NCBI GenBank assembly: GCA_910584595.1
Contig: CAJUBQ010000005.1
Span: 1-64,000, forward strand
Source of the DNA: an uncultured Eubacterium sp.
GTDB lineage: Bacteria; Bacillota; Clostridia; Lachnospirales; Lachnospiraceae
Direction of reading: 5' to 3'
Length of the DNA: 64,000 nucleotides
Shown piece after piece: positions 24,095 to 32,921 of this stretch (its first letter is position 1; each line of letters begins with the position of its first letter). Both the position numbers and the translations under genes were made by a program. The notes under the pieces were generated by a model. The model had not been told where the DNA came from. It saw only the letters and a list, made by a program, of their open reading frames with translations, and did no database searches.

Positions 24095-26152
24095 ATGGAG
24101 ATTACGACACCGATTAGCGGCGTAAAGGGCGTGGGAGCTAAGACAGAACAGCTGTTCCAAAAAACAGGAGTATACACCATCGGTGATATACTCCTTCGTT
24201 TTCCAAGAGAATATACGAAGTTCCCAATACCGGTTGAAATCAGCGAAGCGGCTGTAGGACGCAAGCAGGCAGTCATTGTCCGTGTGGATGCGCCTGTGAT
24301 TGTAAAACGGACAAGGTCTATGCAGATAGCGATTTTAACGGCTGCGCATCAGAATCAAAAAATGGAATGTTTATGGTTTCGAATGCCGTATGTGCGTAAT
24401 ACGCTGGTCAGAGGCCAGACATTTATTTTATATGGAACGGTACAAGACAAAAGCGGGCTGCTTTCGATGGAGCAGCCGGTGATCTATACGCAGGAACAGT
24501 ATCAGGCGGTCGCTGATTCCCTGCAGCCTGTTTATGGCCTGACCACGGGACTTACAAACAACCTGTATAAAAAAACGCTGCGACAGGTTTTGGATGCGGG
24601 GATATTACTGCCGGATTATTTGCCTGCTGAAACAAAGAAAACATTAGGATTGGCAGAATACAATTATGCAGTTTCCCAGATTCATTTTCCGAAAGATTTT
24701 GAGGCATTGACACAGGCGAGGAGACGCCTTGTATTTGATGAATTTTTTTTGTTTTTATTATATATGCATCTGCAAAAAGAACAAGGGCAAAAACTCAAAA
24801 ACATCTATCAGTTTCAAGATAACGACCTGATCTCTCCGCTGCTGGAAAAGCTTCCTTACACGCTGACCAATGCCCAGCTGCGGGTATTAGAGGACATTCA
24901 AAAAGATCTGCATGGGCCCTATATTATGCAGCGCTTGATACAGGGAGACGTCGGTTCCGGGAAAACAATCGTAGCATTTTTGGCTATGTATCTGGCATCG
25001 GCAAACGGCTATCAGTCAGCGATTATGGCGCCGACGGAAGTGCTTGCTGCCCAGCATTATGAGACGTTTGAACAGTACATAGAGCTGTTTGGCATAAAAA
25101 CACATCTCGTTTTGCTGACAGGGGCTATGACGGCAAAGCAAAAACGCAGAGCTTATGAGCGGATGCAGTTGTTTCCGGATGCCATGATTGTCGGCACCCA
25201 TGCGCTGTTTCAGGAAAAAGCGGTTTATGACAATCTTGCGCTTGTAATTACAGACGAGCAGCATCGGTTCGGCGTCAGACAGAGAGAAACTTTTTCGTTA
25301 AAAGGAGAAAGTCCGCATATTCTTGTAATGAGCGCAACCCCGATTCCGCGTACGCTGGCGATTATTTTATATGGCGATCTGGACATATCTGTCATAGACG
25401 AAGTTCCGGCCAGACGGCTTCCGATAAAAAATTGTGTCGTCGGCAGCGGTTGGCGTCCAAATGCATATGAATTTATACGGAAAGAGATTGAAGCCGGACA
25501 TCAGGCATATGTCATTTGTCCGCTTGTGGAAGCGAGTGAATATGCAGAAGGAGAAAATGTCATAGATTATAGCGAAAAACTCAAACAGGCGCTTGCCGGT
25601 GACATAGAAGTTGCCTTTTTGCATGGAAAAATGCGTGCAGATATGAAAAACAAAGTGATGGAAGCATTTGCGGCAAACGAAATACAGGCGCTTGTATCAA
25701 CGACGGTAGTAGAAGTAGGCGTAAATGTGCCGAACGCAACGGTGATGATGATTGAAGACGCACAGCGGTTCGGACTGGCGCAGCTGCATCAGCTGCGCGG
25801 ACGTGTAGGCCGCGGGGAGGCGCAGTCTTATTGCATAATGATAAATACGTCAGACGCAAAAGGAGCCGGAAAAAGATTGGATGTGCTGAATCAGACAAAT
25901 GATGGATTTCAGATTGCGAGCGAAGATTTAAAACTACGCGGTCCCGGAGATTTTTTCGGCATCCGTCAAAGCGGGGATATGGAATTTCAGCTGGCAGATA
26001 TTTATCAGGACGCCAAAGCGCTTCAACAGGCGCAGGACGAAGTAAAAAGGATTCTTTCCATCGACAGAGAGCTTGCATTACCGGAGCATGAAGGAATTTT
26101 ACGAAAGGCAGAAGAGTATTTTGAAAGACAGATGGAAAGGTTAAATTTATAA
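24095..26152 (+). CDS. recG: ATP-dependent DNA helicase RecG
   Basis: About 685 aa, usual length. ATG 24095 follows GGTGG; GTG 24086 is an alternative. RecG remodels stalled forks and Holliday junctions. The N-terminal wedge/OB domain starts PISGVKGVGAKTEQLFQK; helicase motifs are visible: Walker A GDVGSGKT, APTEVLAAQH, GTHALFQ, DEQHRFGVRQR (motif II), MSATPIPRTLA (motif III), and in the second lobe VVEVGVNVPNA, RGRVGRG (motif VI). The TRG region follows (DGFQIASEDLKLRGPGDFFG). Ends at a strong terminator. Confidence 0.97.
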   Translation: MEITTPISGVKGVGAKTEQLFQKTGVYTIGDILLRFPREYTKFPIPVEISEAAVGRKQAVIVRVDAPVIVKRTRSMQIAILTAAHQNQKMECLWFRMPYVRNTLVRGQTFILYGTVQDKSGLLSMEQPVIYTQEQYQAVADSLQPVYGLTTGLTNNLYKKTLRQVLDAGILLPDYLPAETKKTLGLAEYNYAVSQIHFPKDFEALTQARRRLVFDEFFLFLLYMHLQKEQGQKLKNIYQFQDNDLISPLLEKLPYTLTNAQLRVLEDIQKDLHGPYIMQRLIQGDVGSGKTIVAFLAMYLASANGYQSAIMAPTEVLAAQHYETFEQYIELFGIKTHLVLLTGAMTAKQKRRAYERMQLFPDAMIVGTHALFQEKAVYDNLALVITDEQHRFGVRQRETFSLKGESPHILVMSATPIPRTLAIILYGDLDISVIDEVPARRLPIKNCVVGSGWRPNAYEFIRKEIEAGHQAYVICPLVEASEYAEGENVIDYSEKLKQALAGDIEVAFLHGKMRADMKNKVMEAFAANEIQALVSTTVVEVGVNVPNATVMMIEDAQRFGLAQLHQLRGRVGRGEAQSYCIMINTSDAKGAGKRLDVLNQTNDGFQIASEDLKLRGPGDFFGIRQSGDMEFQLADIYQDAKALQQAQDEVKRILSIDRELALPEHEGILRKAEEYFERQMERLNL

Positions 26153-26219
26153 AAAAAGAACTGCTGCACTTAGATTTTAAAAGTCTTTTAAACAATCTTA
26201 GTGCATCAGTTCTTTTTTT
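26153..26219 (+). terminator. Strong intrinsic terminator after recG
   Basis: A long stem: AAAAAAGAACTG and GCACT-AGATT pair with AATCT-AGTGC and CAGTTCTTTTTTT, with small bulges, followed by a T-run. A-run on the other side, so it may work in both directions. Confidence 0.88.
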
Positions 26220-26314
26220 GTTTACCAAAGCAAGAAAATTTCATATTCCTGTGAATGATAAAAATCTGATGCTATGGCATGATCTGGCGGTTTCCGAATA
26301 AAAAGAATCTAAGA

Positions 26315-26521
26315 TTATTCTTCTCCTGCCATCTGTTTTTCTTGGGCTTCAATCATCTTTTTCACCATATAACCACCCACGGAACCGTTCTGACGGGAAG
26401 TTAAATCACCGTTATATCCCTTTTTCAACGGCACACCGAGTTCATCTGCGACCTCGTATTTGAAACGGTTTAATGCTTCCTTTGCTTCTGGTACTGCGTT
26501 TTGATTAGAATGATTACTCAT
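26315..26521 (-). CDS. Small acid-soluble spore protein, alpha/beta type
   Basis: 68 aa with AAAGGAGG before the ATG. Typical SASP: NQNAVPEAKEALNRFKYEVA, DELGVPL, GYNGDLTSRQNGSVGGYMVKKMIE (spanning residues ~7-59 with short gaps). These proteins coat spore DNA and protect it from UV and heat. The E-V-A-D-E segment corresponds to the GPR protease site. Behind a sigma-G-like promoter. Shows that the organism forms spores or descends from spore formers. Confidence 0.96.
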   Translation of the reverse strand: MSNHSNQNAVPEAKEALNRFKYEVADELGVPLKKGYNGDLTSRQNGSVGGYMVKKMIEAQEKQMAGEE

Positions 26522-26573
26522 AGTTAATTGCCTCCTTTATCCTGAGTGTTGTAAACATGTTTGTTTACAAGAC

Positions 26574-26602
26574 TATTATGTCCGCAATAAATTTTCTTAT
26601 GC
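26574..26602 (-). promoter_or_regulatory. Sigma-G/F-type promoter for the SASP gene
   Basis: On the minus strand: GCATA (26602-26598), 17 bp, CATAATA (26580-26574), matching the forespore consensus GHATR / CATXHTA. The hexamers lie 53-81 bp upstream of the ATG. Confidence 0.65.
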
Positions 26603-26738
26603 TGGTGATGACAGGCAGGAGAGGCAGATTGTGGAAATTTTGTTGAAAATAACTTGCGGTATTTGTGCATTTACGTTACAATGCCGTAGAAGGGAACAGT
26701 TTGGCGGCCTGAACTGTTATTAGAAGGGAGTGAACGTT

Positions 26739-28475
26739 TTGGCTTTTGACGGAATCGTAATTGCAAATTTAGTATCAGAACTGAATCAGATTGTGCTTAA
26801 CGCACGTATCTATAAAATTGCTCAGCCGGAGAAGGATGCGCTGCTTTTGACTTTAAAAGGCGCCTGTGGGCAGAAGCGGCTGTTTTTATCTGCAAGCGCA
26901 TCTTTGCCGCTTATTTACCTTACAGATACGAATAAACCAAGTCCTATGACAGCCCCAAATTTTTGTATGCTGCTGCGCAAGCATATCGCAAACGGGCGGA
27001 TTGTAAAAATCTGGCAGCCGCAGATGGAGCGTATTATACATTTTGAAATCGAACATTTGGATGATCTGGGCGATGTGCGTAAAAAAACACTTACGATCGA
27101 ACTAATGGGAAAACATAGTAATCTGATATTCACAGATGAAAAAAACAGGATTATTGACAGTATTAAGCATGTATCCGCACAGGTCAGCTCTGTACGGGAA
27201 GTTTTGCCGGGACGGGATTATTTTATTCCAACACAGGGAAAACTCAATCCGCTTTTTACAGACGAGTCACAATTTCAATCGCAGGCGCTAAACAAACCGT
27301 TGACAGCAGCGAAAGCCATATATACTGCATATACCGGAATCAGTCCATGTATAGCCAACGAGATCTGCTACCGGGCAGGATTGGACGGCGATGCACCGAC
27401 AGCCAGCTTTGGAGAAGAAGAAAAAAGACGGCTCAGCGATCAGTTTTTTCAGATGATGCATGATATCAAAGAAGAAACATTTTATCCAAATATTGTTTTT
27501 GAAAATCGCAGGCCGTTTGAATTTTCGTCCGTACGGCTGACACAATATCAGCATTTGGAACGGGAAGATTCAACATCTGTCTCTGCAGCGCTCGAACATT
27601 TTTATGCGGCGCGTGACACGTATACAAGAATCCGGCAAAAATCCGTAGATCTTCGAAAAATCACATCAACCGCACTGGAGCGCAGTCATAAAAAATATCA
27701 GCTCCAGCTCAAACAGTTAAAAGATACGGAAAAAAGAGATAAATACAAAGTATACGGAGAACTTATCAATACCTATGGATACGGTCTGGAAGAAGGCATA
27801 AAATCATTCGAAGCCTTAAATTATTATACAAATGAAACGATTCAAATTCCATTGGATCCACAGCTGACTCCAATGGAAAACTCAAAAAAGTATTTTGAAA
27901 AATATAATAAGCTGAAACGGACCTACGAAGCATTATCCGATTTGACCGTAGAAACAAAAGCGGAAATCGAACATTTGGAATCCATCGCTACGTCGCTTGA
28001 CATTGCGCTTGACGAAGACGATCTGGTGCAGATTAAACAGGAACTGATCGAATATGGATATATTCGCCGCAAAGGCCACGATAAAAAACAAAAGATAAAA
28101 AGCAAGCCTTTTCATTATCGTTCTTCCGATGGATTTGATATATATATAGGAAAGAATAACTATCAAAACGAAGAGCTGACGTTTAAATATGCAAATGGGG
28201 GAGATTGGTGGTTTCATGCTAAAAAAATGCCAGGTTCCCATGTCATCGTTAAAACAAATGGGCAGGAATTACCGGACCGCACATTTGAAGAAGCCGCTAT
28301 GCTGGCAGGATATTACTCAAAAGGCAGAGAGGCGGAAAAGCTGGAAATTGATTATCTGCAGCGTAAAAACGTAAAAAAGCCAAATGGATCGGCTCCCGGG
28401 TTCGTTGTTTATTACACGAACTATTCCATGACGATTCATCCGGATATTGCGGGGATAGAGAGGCTTGCGGATTAA
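26739..28475 (+). CDS. Rqc2/NFACT family protein (RqcH, fibronectin-binding-like)
   Basis: 578 aa. I choose TTG 26739, which gives MAFDGIV, the standard family start, with AAGGGAG about 8 nt before; GTG 26730 is possible but overlaps the site. NFACT-N domain, a helix-hairpin-helix-like middle (AYTGISPCIANEICYRAG), a long coiled coil (~residues 290-430) and the C-terminal NFACT-R domain (DIYIGKNNYQNEELTFKYA, GGDWWFHAKKMPGSHVIVK, LEIDYLQRKNVKKPNGSAPG in pieces). RqcH marks stalled nascent chains with alanine tails on obstructed 50S subunits. The HD-domain gene abuts its stop codon. Confidence 0.94.
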   Translation: MAFDGIVIANLVSELNQIVLNARIYKIAQPEKDALLLTLKGACGQKRLFLSASASLPLIYLTDTNKPSPMTAPNFCMLLRKHIANGRIVKIWQPQMERIIHFEIEHLDDLGDVRKKTLTIELMGKHSNLIFTDEKNRIIDSIKHVSAQVSSVREVLPGRDYFIPTQGKLNPLFTDESQFQSQALNKPLTAAKAIYTAYTGISPCIANEICYRAGLDGDAPTASFGEEEKRRLSDQFFQMMHDIKEETFYPNIVFENRRPFEFSSVRLTQYQHLEREDSTSVSAALEHFYAARDTYTRIRQKSVDLRKITSTALERSHKKYQLQLKQLKDTEKRDKYKVYGELINTYGYGLEEGIKSFEALNYYTNETIQIPLDPQLTPMENSKKYFEKYNKLKRTYEALSDLTVETKAEIEHLESIATSLDIALDEDDLVQIKQELIEYGYIRRKGHDKKQKIKSKPFHYRSSDGFDIYIGKNNYQNEELTFKYANGGDWWFHAKKMPGSHVIVKTNGQELPDRTFEEAAMLAGYYSKGREAEKLEIDYLQRKNVKKPNGSAPGFVVYYTNYSMTIHPDIAGIERLAD

Positions 28476-29540
28476 ATGCGTTTACAACTGAAAAAAGCAG
28501 ATGATAATATCAAAGCATACTTTAAGATTTTATCTGATGATATGCCTGAATTTTTGTATGAGTATATTAAAGTTCCTGAAATGCAACGTATTGGCTATGT
28601 TGGAATGAATTGTGGAACAGACTATACTGATATATTTCAAAATAAATTTTTTTATAGTAGATTGGACCATAGCATAGGTGTTGCTTTAATTATTTGGAAT
28701 TTTACAAAAGATAAAAAACAAACATTAGCTGGATTGTTCCATGATATCGCAACTCCTAGTTTTAGTCATTGTATTGATTATTTACATAAAGATTATTTTA
28801 AACAGGAAACCACAGAATTTAGGACTAGGGATATCATTGTTGAATCCAGTCATATTATGGAGCTTTTATCAAAAGATAAGATACTTGTAGATGATGTATG
28901 CGATTATAAGAAATACCCTATTGCAGACAATTCATCCCCAAAATTATCAGCAGATAGATTAGAATATACTTTGTCAAGTGGAATGACATTTACAAAGGAA
29001 TGGAGTATTCATGATGTTGCAGATATGTATAGAAATTTAATTATTTTGAATAATGAGGAGGGGAATCCAGAAATTGCATTTCAATCTCAAAAAAAGGCAG
29101 AGAAATTTGTAAGTGGTGCAAGCAAAATGTGGTCATTGTTTCAAAGTAATGAAGATAAGATAGTAATGCAGTTTTTTGCAGATATTATAGCATATATAAT
29201 TAATTGTGGAATTATAGAAGAAGAAGATTTATATAGATATTCGGAATCAGAAATTATTAGTTTTATTGAAAATTGTGGTGTCAAAGAGATACAAGATGCT
29301 TTTTATTGTTTTAGAAATGCTACACATATTTGTGAAGGGGATTTTCCTCCTTTTGAGCATTATTCAGTTAGCATTGATGTGAAAAAAAGATATATTAATC
29401 CACTAGTTATGCAAACAAGACTGGATGTAATATCAGAAAAAGCAAAAAAAATCATTTATGATTCAATAAATATTAATAGACCGACATATGCATGGTTTGG
29501 GTTTGATTTGCAGGCAAATACATTAAAAAATTGGGAATAA
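28476..29540 (+). CDS. HD-domain phosphohydrolase, AT-rich insert
   Basis: 354 aa. HD-superfamily metal ligands are visible: H in SRLDHSIGVALI (~residue 65), HD in AGLFHDIATPSFSH (~88), and D in SADRLEYTLS (~165). The order H...HD...D fits dGTPase-like or SAMHD1-like hydrolases, but the substrate is unknown. The ATG directly follows the rqcH TAA, and only GAGAGG ~11 nt upstream can serve as a ribosome site. Codon use is much more AT-rich (many TTA, ATA, AGA) than rqcH or yicC on either side, so it was probably inserted between these two core genes. It could be a defence or nucleotide-pool gene. Confidence 0.85.
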   Translation: MRLQLKKADDNIKAYFKILSDDMPEFLYEYIKVPEMQRIGYVGMNCGTDYTDIFQNKFFYSRLDHSIGVALIIWNFTKDKKQTLAGLFHDIATPSFSHCIDYLHKDYFKQETTEFRTRDIIVESSHIMELLSKDKILVDDVCDYKKYPIADNSSPKLSADRLEYTLSSGMTFTKEWSIHDVADMYRNLIILNNEEGNPEIAFQSQKKAEKFVSGASKMWSLFQSNEDKIVMQFFADIIAYIINCGIIEEEDLYRYSESEIISFIENCGVKEIQDAFYCFRNATHICEGDFPPFEHYSVSIDVKKRYINPLVMQTRLDVISEKAKKIIYDSININRPTYAWFGFDLQANTLKNWE

Positions 29541-29877
29541 AAGTTGGAAATAAATCCATATTGAGGAGTTTGTCAATGGATATAGAAGATTAGCGAAACA
29601 GCTGTAGATAACAATATCTCATCGTAACATGAGGGAAAAGGACGTATATTTTGTTTCCGAGACGAGGATTCGATGCCCCATCTGGAAAAATAATACACTT
29701 TTAAAGCAAGGTTTGGTCTAAAGAACAGAACCGTGAAATTATAAAATATTTTCAAATTTTTCCAAGAAAAAATTGACTAATAACATTCAAATGTCTATAA
29801 TAAGAATGTCTATGCAAATATAAGCAAAAAGAAAGCAACTCAAAATCGGTAATCCCAATGTGGAGGGAACAAAGATT
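29541..29877. other. Intergenic stretch of ~335 bp between the HD gene and yicC
   Basis: Nothing coding is supported. The first ~200 bp may be debris brought in with the HD gene. A consensus promoter lies at 29773-29801 and a ribosome site GGAGG at ~29863. Confidence 0.6.
29773..29801 (+). promoter_or_regulatory. Strong sigma-A promoter of the yicC-remA-rpoZ operon
   Basis: TTGACT (29773-29778), exactly 17 bp, TATAAT (29796-29801), 76 bp before the yicC ATG. Near-perfect consensus. Confidence 0.8.
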
Positions 29878-30756
29878 ATGATAAAGAGCATGACCGGGTT
29901 TGGCAGATACGAGGCTGTCAAAGACAAGATGAAGATTACGGTAGAGATGAGGGCGGTCAATCATAGATATTTGGATATCAGTGTCCGAATACCGAAAAAA
30001 CTCAGTAATTTTGAAAGCGCCATTCGCATGATTTTAAAAGAATATATTCAAAGGGGCAAAGTAGATGTTTTTGTCTCTTATGAAGATTTTTCTGAAACGG
30101 AATGTGCGTTGTGCTATAATGAGCTTCTTGCCGGAGAGTATTTGAAATATCTGCGTCAGATGGCAGAAACGTTTCAGGTCAGGGATGATATTACGGTTAG
30201 TACACTGGCCAGGTTCCCGGATGTTTTTACGATGCAGGAGCAGGACGCGGATGAGACACAGTTAAAAGAAGCATTGGAAGAAGCTGTGCGCAAAGCTGCC
30301 GAATTATTTGTGGATTCCAGGACGAAAGAAGGGGAAAATCTGAAAAATGACCTTTTGGGAAAGCTGGATGAGATGCTGGAAGACGTTTGTTTTATCGAGG
30401 AGCATTCTCCGCAGATTATTGAGCAGTATCATGAAAAGTTAAAAGCAAAGGTAAAAGAACTTCTTGGAGATAAGCAGTTAGATGAAAGCCGTATTGCGGC
30501 AGAAGTTACGATCTATGCAGATAAAGTCTGTGTAGATGAGGAAATCGTTCGTTTGCGCAGCCATATTGAATCCGTTCAAAAAGAACTGCTGACAGGCGGA
30601 AGCATTGGGAGAAAGCTGGATTTTATTGCACAGGAGATGAACCGTGAGGCAAATACGATTTTATCAAAGACGAGTGATCTTGCGGTATCGGATACCGGCA
30701 TTGAGTTAAAGACCTCGATTGAGAAAGTGCGGGAACAGATCCAAAATATTGAGTAA
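29878..30756 (+). CDS. YicC family endoribonuclease
   Basis: 292 aa from ATG 29878 (GGAGG upstream), giving the canonical start MIKSMTGFGR; the in-frame ATG at 29860 is less likely. Family blocks: VEMRAVNHRYLDISVRIP, RGKVDVFVSY, and the C-terminal DUF1732 part with DESRIAAEVTIYADKVCVDEEI and FIAQEMNREANTI (residues split; each core motif visible). YicC-type proteins are RNases acting on small RNAs in E. coli; in Firmicutes the gene heads a conserved cluster with remA, gmk and rpoZ. Confidence 0.94.
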   Translation: MIKSMTGFGRYEAVKDKMKITVEMRAVNHRYLDISVRIPKKLSNFESAIRMILKEYIQRGKVDVFVSYEDFSETECALCYNELLAGEYLKYLRQMAETFQVRDDITVSTLARFPDVFTMQEQDADETQLKEALEEAVRKAAELFVDSRTKEGENLKNDLLGKLDEMLEDVCFIEEHSPQIIEQYHEKLKAKVKELLGDKQLDESRIAAEVTIYADKVCVDEEIVRLRSHIESVQKELLTGGSIGRKLDFIAQEMNREANTILSKTSDLAVSDTGIELKTSIEKVREQIQNIE

Positions 30757-30780
30757 GAAGTTTGGTTAAGGTGATCTGCA

Positions 30781-31038
30781 ATGTCAAAGTTAATGAATAT
30801 CGGATTTGGGAATGTCGTTAATACAGATAAAATTTTATGTATCATTACCCCGGACTCAGCTCCGGCAAAACGCCAGGTTCAGCGGGCAAAAGAGGAAAAC
30901 AGGCTGATTGACGCTACGCAGGGACGCCGTACAAGATCGGTTATTTTTACGGTTAATCAGGTCGTAATTATTTCTGCGCTACAGCCGGATACGCTTGCCG
31001 GCCGTTTTGGAAATGAGGAACGCATATTGGAAAAATAA
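30781..31038 (+). CDS. remA: RemA family DNA-binding regulator (DUF370)
   Basis: 85 aa. Starts KLMNIGFGNVVNTDKILCII and contains RRTRSVIFTVNQVVIISALQP, typical of RemA, which activates biofilm matrix and osmoprotection genes in B. subtilis by forming ring-like oligomers on DNA. AAGGTGAT precedes the ATG. It follows yicC by 24 nt. In relatives gmk comes next; here it is missing and rpoZ follows within 70 nt. Confidence 0.95.
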   Translation: MSKLMNIGFGNVVNTDKILCIITPDSAPAKRQVQRAKEENRLIDATQGRRTRSVIFTVNQVVIISALQPDTLAGRFGNEERILEK

Positions 31039-31108
31039 TGGAATACAGATGGTAACAGACTGAATTTATATAGAGTGTTACAGCAGATTGGAAAGGAGAT
31101 CAATTAAT

Positions 31109-31459
31109 ATGATACATCCATCTTATGTGGAATTAATGCAGGTTGTAAACAGTGACCAGACAGAGATCGGGGAAGAACCGGTCATTAACAGCAGGTATTC
31201 GATTGTAATTGCTACAGCCAAACGTGCCAGACAGATTATTGGCGGAGATGAGCCGATGATTGCAAAAGCTGCAGGCAGAAAGCCTTTATCTGTTGCCGTA
31301 CAGGAGCTATACGAAGGGAAAGTAAAGATCGTCGGAGAGGATGATATGGCAGATAAAGTGAATGAGGAGAGTGAGGGGAGCGAAACAAACGAAAGCAGTG
31401 GAATAAGCAATAGCGCCGGGATTTCAGAAATTACGCAGGAATATGCAGAGCATGAATAG
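31109..31459 (+). CDS. rpoZ: DNA-directed RNA polymerase subunit omega
   Basis: 116 aa from ATG 31109, preceded by AAAGGAGAT; the frame extends to 31088 without support. The omega core is NSRYSIVIATAKRARQII, followed by KPLSVAVQELYEGKVKI (residues ~22-75). Omega stabilises the beta-prime subunit. About 35 extra C-terminal residues rich in Ser, Glu and Asn (EESEGSETNESSG) go beyond the usual length. Followed by a terminator hairpin before rimO. Confidence 0.92.
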   Translation: MIHPSYVELMQVVNSDQTEIGEEPVINSRYSIVIATAKRARQIIGGDEPMIAKAAGRKPLSVAVQELYEGKVKIVGEDDMADKVNEESEGSETNESSGISNSAGISEITQEYAEHE

Positions 31460-31486
31460 CTGCTTATTTGTGTGATTGAAACAGAG

Positions 31487-31513
31487 GGTTGTGCGGCAGG
31501 CACAACCTTTTTT
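31487..31513 (+). terminator. Internal terminator/attenuator between rpoZ and rimO
   Basis: GGTTGTGC (31487-31494) and GCACAACC (31500-31507) form a perfect 8-bp stem with a 5-nt loop, followed by six T. It lies 21 nt before the rimO ATG, after the rpoZ stop. Confidence 0.8.
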
Positions 31514-31533
31514 ACAAGGAGAAGGTTTTTATT

Positions 31534-32883
31534 ATGGAAGAAATGGACGTTAACAGCATATTTTTTGTTTCACTTGGATGTGATAAAAATTTGGTAGATT
31601 CCGAGTTTATGCTCGGAACGCTGCAGGAAAACGGCTGGATGATTACGGATGATGAAAAAACGGCGGATATTATTATCGTCAATACTTGTTGTTTTATTCA
31701 TGATGCCAAAGAAGAAAGTATCCAGACGATTCTTGAAATGGCAGATTATAAAAAAACGGGCAAATGTAAGGGACTGCTTGTGACAGGCTGTTTGGCGCAG
31801 CGTTATCAGCAGGAAATACGCAAGGAAATACCGGAGGTGGATGCTGTCCTGGGCACGAATTCTTATGCTGACCTTGTACATGCTTTACAAGAAGTATTAA
31901 AAGGCAGGACGTATGAAAATTTTCAAACGTTAGAAACGATACCAGGGCAGATGCATCACAAAAGAAGTGTTACAACAGGCGGACACTATGCTTATCTTAA
32001 AATCGCAGAGGGATGCAACAAGCATTGTACGTACTGTATCATTCCGTCGATTCGCGGCAATTACCGCAGCATTCCGATGAAAGAACTGCTTTGGCAGGCA
32101 GAGCAGTTAGCAGAAGCAGGCGTGAAAGAACTGATTTTGGTTGCTCAGGAAACGACATTGTATGGGACAGACTTATATGGAGAAAAATCATTATACAAGC
32201 TTTTAGATGAATTGAATCAGGTAAAAGGGCTGCGCTGGATCCGTATTTTATATTGTTATCCTGAAGAAATTGACGACAGGCTGATAGCGGCGATCAAAAG
32301 AAATGAAAAAGTCTGCCATTATCTGGACATGCCGATTCAGCATTCAAATGATGAGATTTTACGGCGTATGGGACGACGGACAAGCAAACAGGATATTCAA
32401 AATATTGTAGCAAAATTACGCAGGGAAATACCGGACATCTGTCTGCGGACAACTCTTATTTGCGGATTTCCGGGAGAAACGCAGGCACAGCATGAAGAGC
32501 TGATGGAATTTATCAATGAAATGGAATTTGATCGTCTGGGAGCTTTCACATATTCACCGGAAGAGGGGACTGCTGCAGCTGAATTTCCGGAGCAGGTCGA
32601 AGAGGAGATCAAGCTTACCTGGCAGGAAGAAGTCATGGAACTGGAGCAGGAAATTATTTTTGACAAGACTGCAGATATGAAAGATCAGATCATTTGGGCA
32701 TTGGTAGAAGGAAAACTTTCCGATGAAAATATTTATGTGGCAAGAACATACCGTGATGCGCCGGATATTGACGGTTATGTGTTTATATCAGATGCAGATA
32801 CAGAGCTTCTGACCGGGGATTTTGTCAAGGTACGTATTACGGGTTCTTTGGATTACGATCTGACGGCGGAATATCTGCCATAA
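31534..32883 (+). CDS. rimO: Ribosomal protein S12 methylthiotransferase RimO
   Basis: 449 aa from ATG 31534, after AAGGAGAAGG. Radical-SAM enzyme that adds a methylthio group to an aspartate of ribosomal protein S12. N-terminal UPF0004 cysteines in SLGCDKNLVDSE, NTCCFIHDAKEES and VTGCLAQRY; radical-SAM motif CNKHCTYC followed by IIPSIRGNYRS; TRAM domain at the end (AYL-type tail replaced by LTAEYLP). These signatures separate it from MiaB at 4.0 kb. A terminator just upstream may limit its expression relative to rpoZ. Confidence 0.96.
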   Translation: MEEMDVNSIFFVSLGCDKNLVDSEFMLGTLQENGWMITDDEKTADIIIVNTCCFIHDAKEESIQTILEMADYKKTGKCKGLLVTGCLAQRYQQEIRKEIPEVDAVLGTNSYADLVHALQEVLKGRTYENFQTLETIPGQMHHKRSVTTGGHYAYLKIAEGCNKHCTYCIIPSIRGNYRSIPMKELLWQAEQLAEAGVKELILVAQETTLYGTDLYGEKSLYKLLDELNQVKGLRWIRILYCYPEEIDDRLIAAIKRNEKVCHYLDMPIQHSNDEILRRMGRRTSKQDIQNIVAKLRREIPDICLRTTLICGFPGETQAQHEELMEFINEMEFDRLGAFTYSPEEGTAAAEFPEQVEEEIKLTWQEEVMELEQEIIFDKTADMKDQIIWALVEGKLSDENIYVARTYRDAPDIDGYVFISDADTELLTGDFVKVRITGSLDYDLTAEYLP

Positions 32884-32921
32884 GAGTCGGATCGCTATTT
32901 CTATATAAGGAGGGGGAGACT

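Noticed and set aside
23881..24276. 131-codon minus-strand frame across the DAK/recG junction
   Set aside because: Antisense to two well-supported genes, no family resemblance.
29640..29700. tRNA-like 3' end (GGATTCGAT...CCC) after the HD gene
   Set aside because: The T-arm does not pair properly and no acceptor or anticodon arm could be built, so not a tRNA or an obvious attachment site.
29573..29755. 60-codon minus-strand frame before yicC
   Set aside because: No ribosome site, no recognisable protein, inside an intergenic region with signs of debris.
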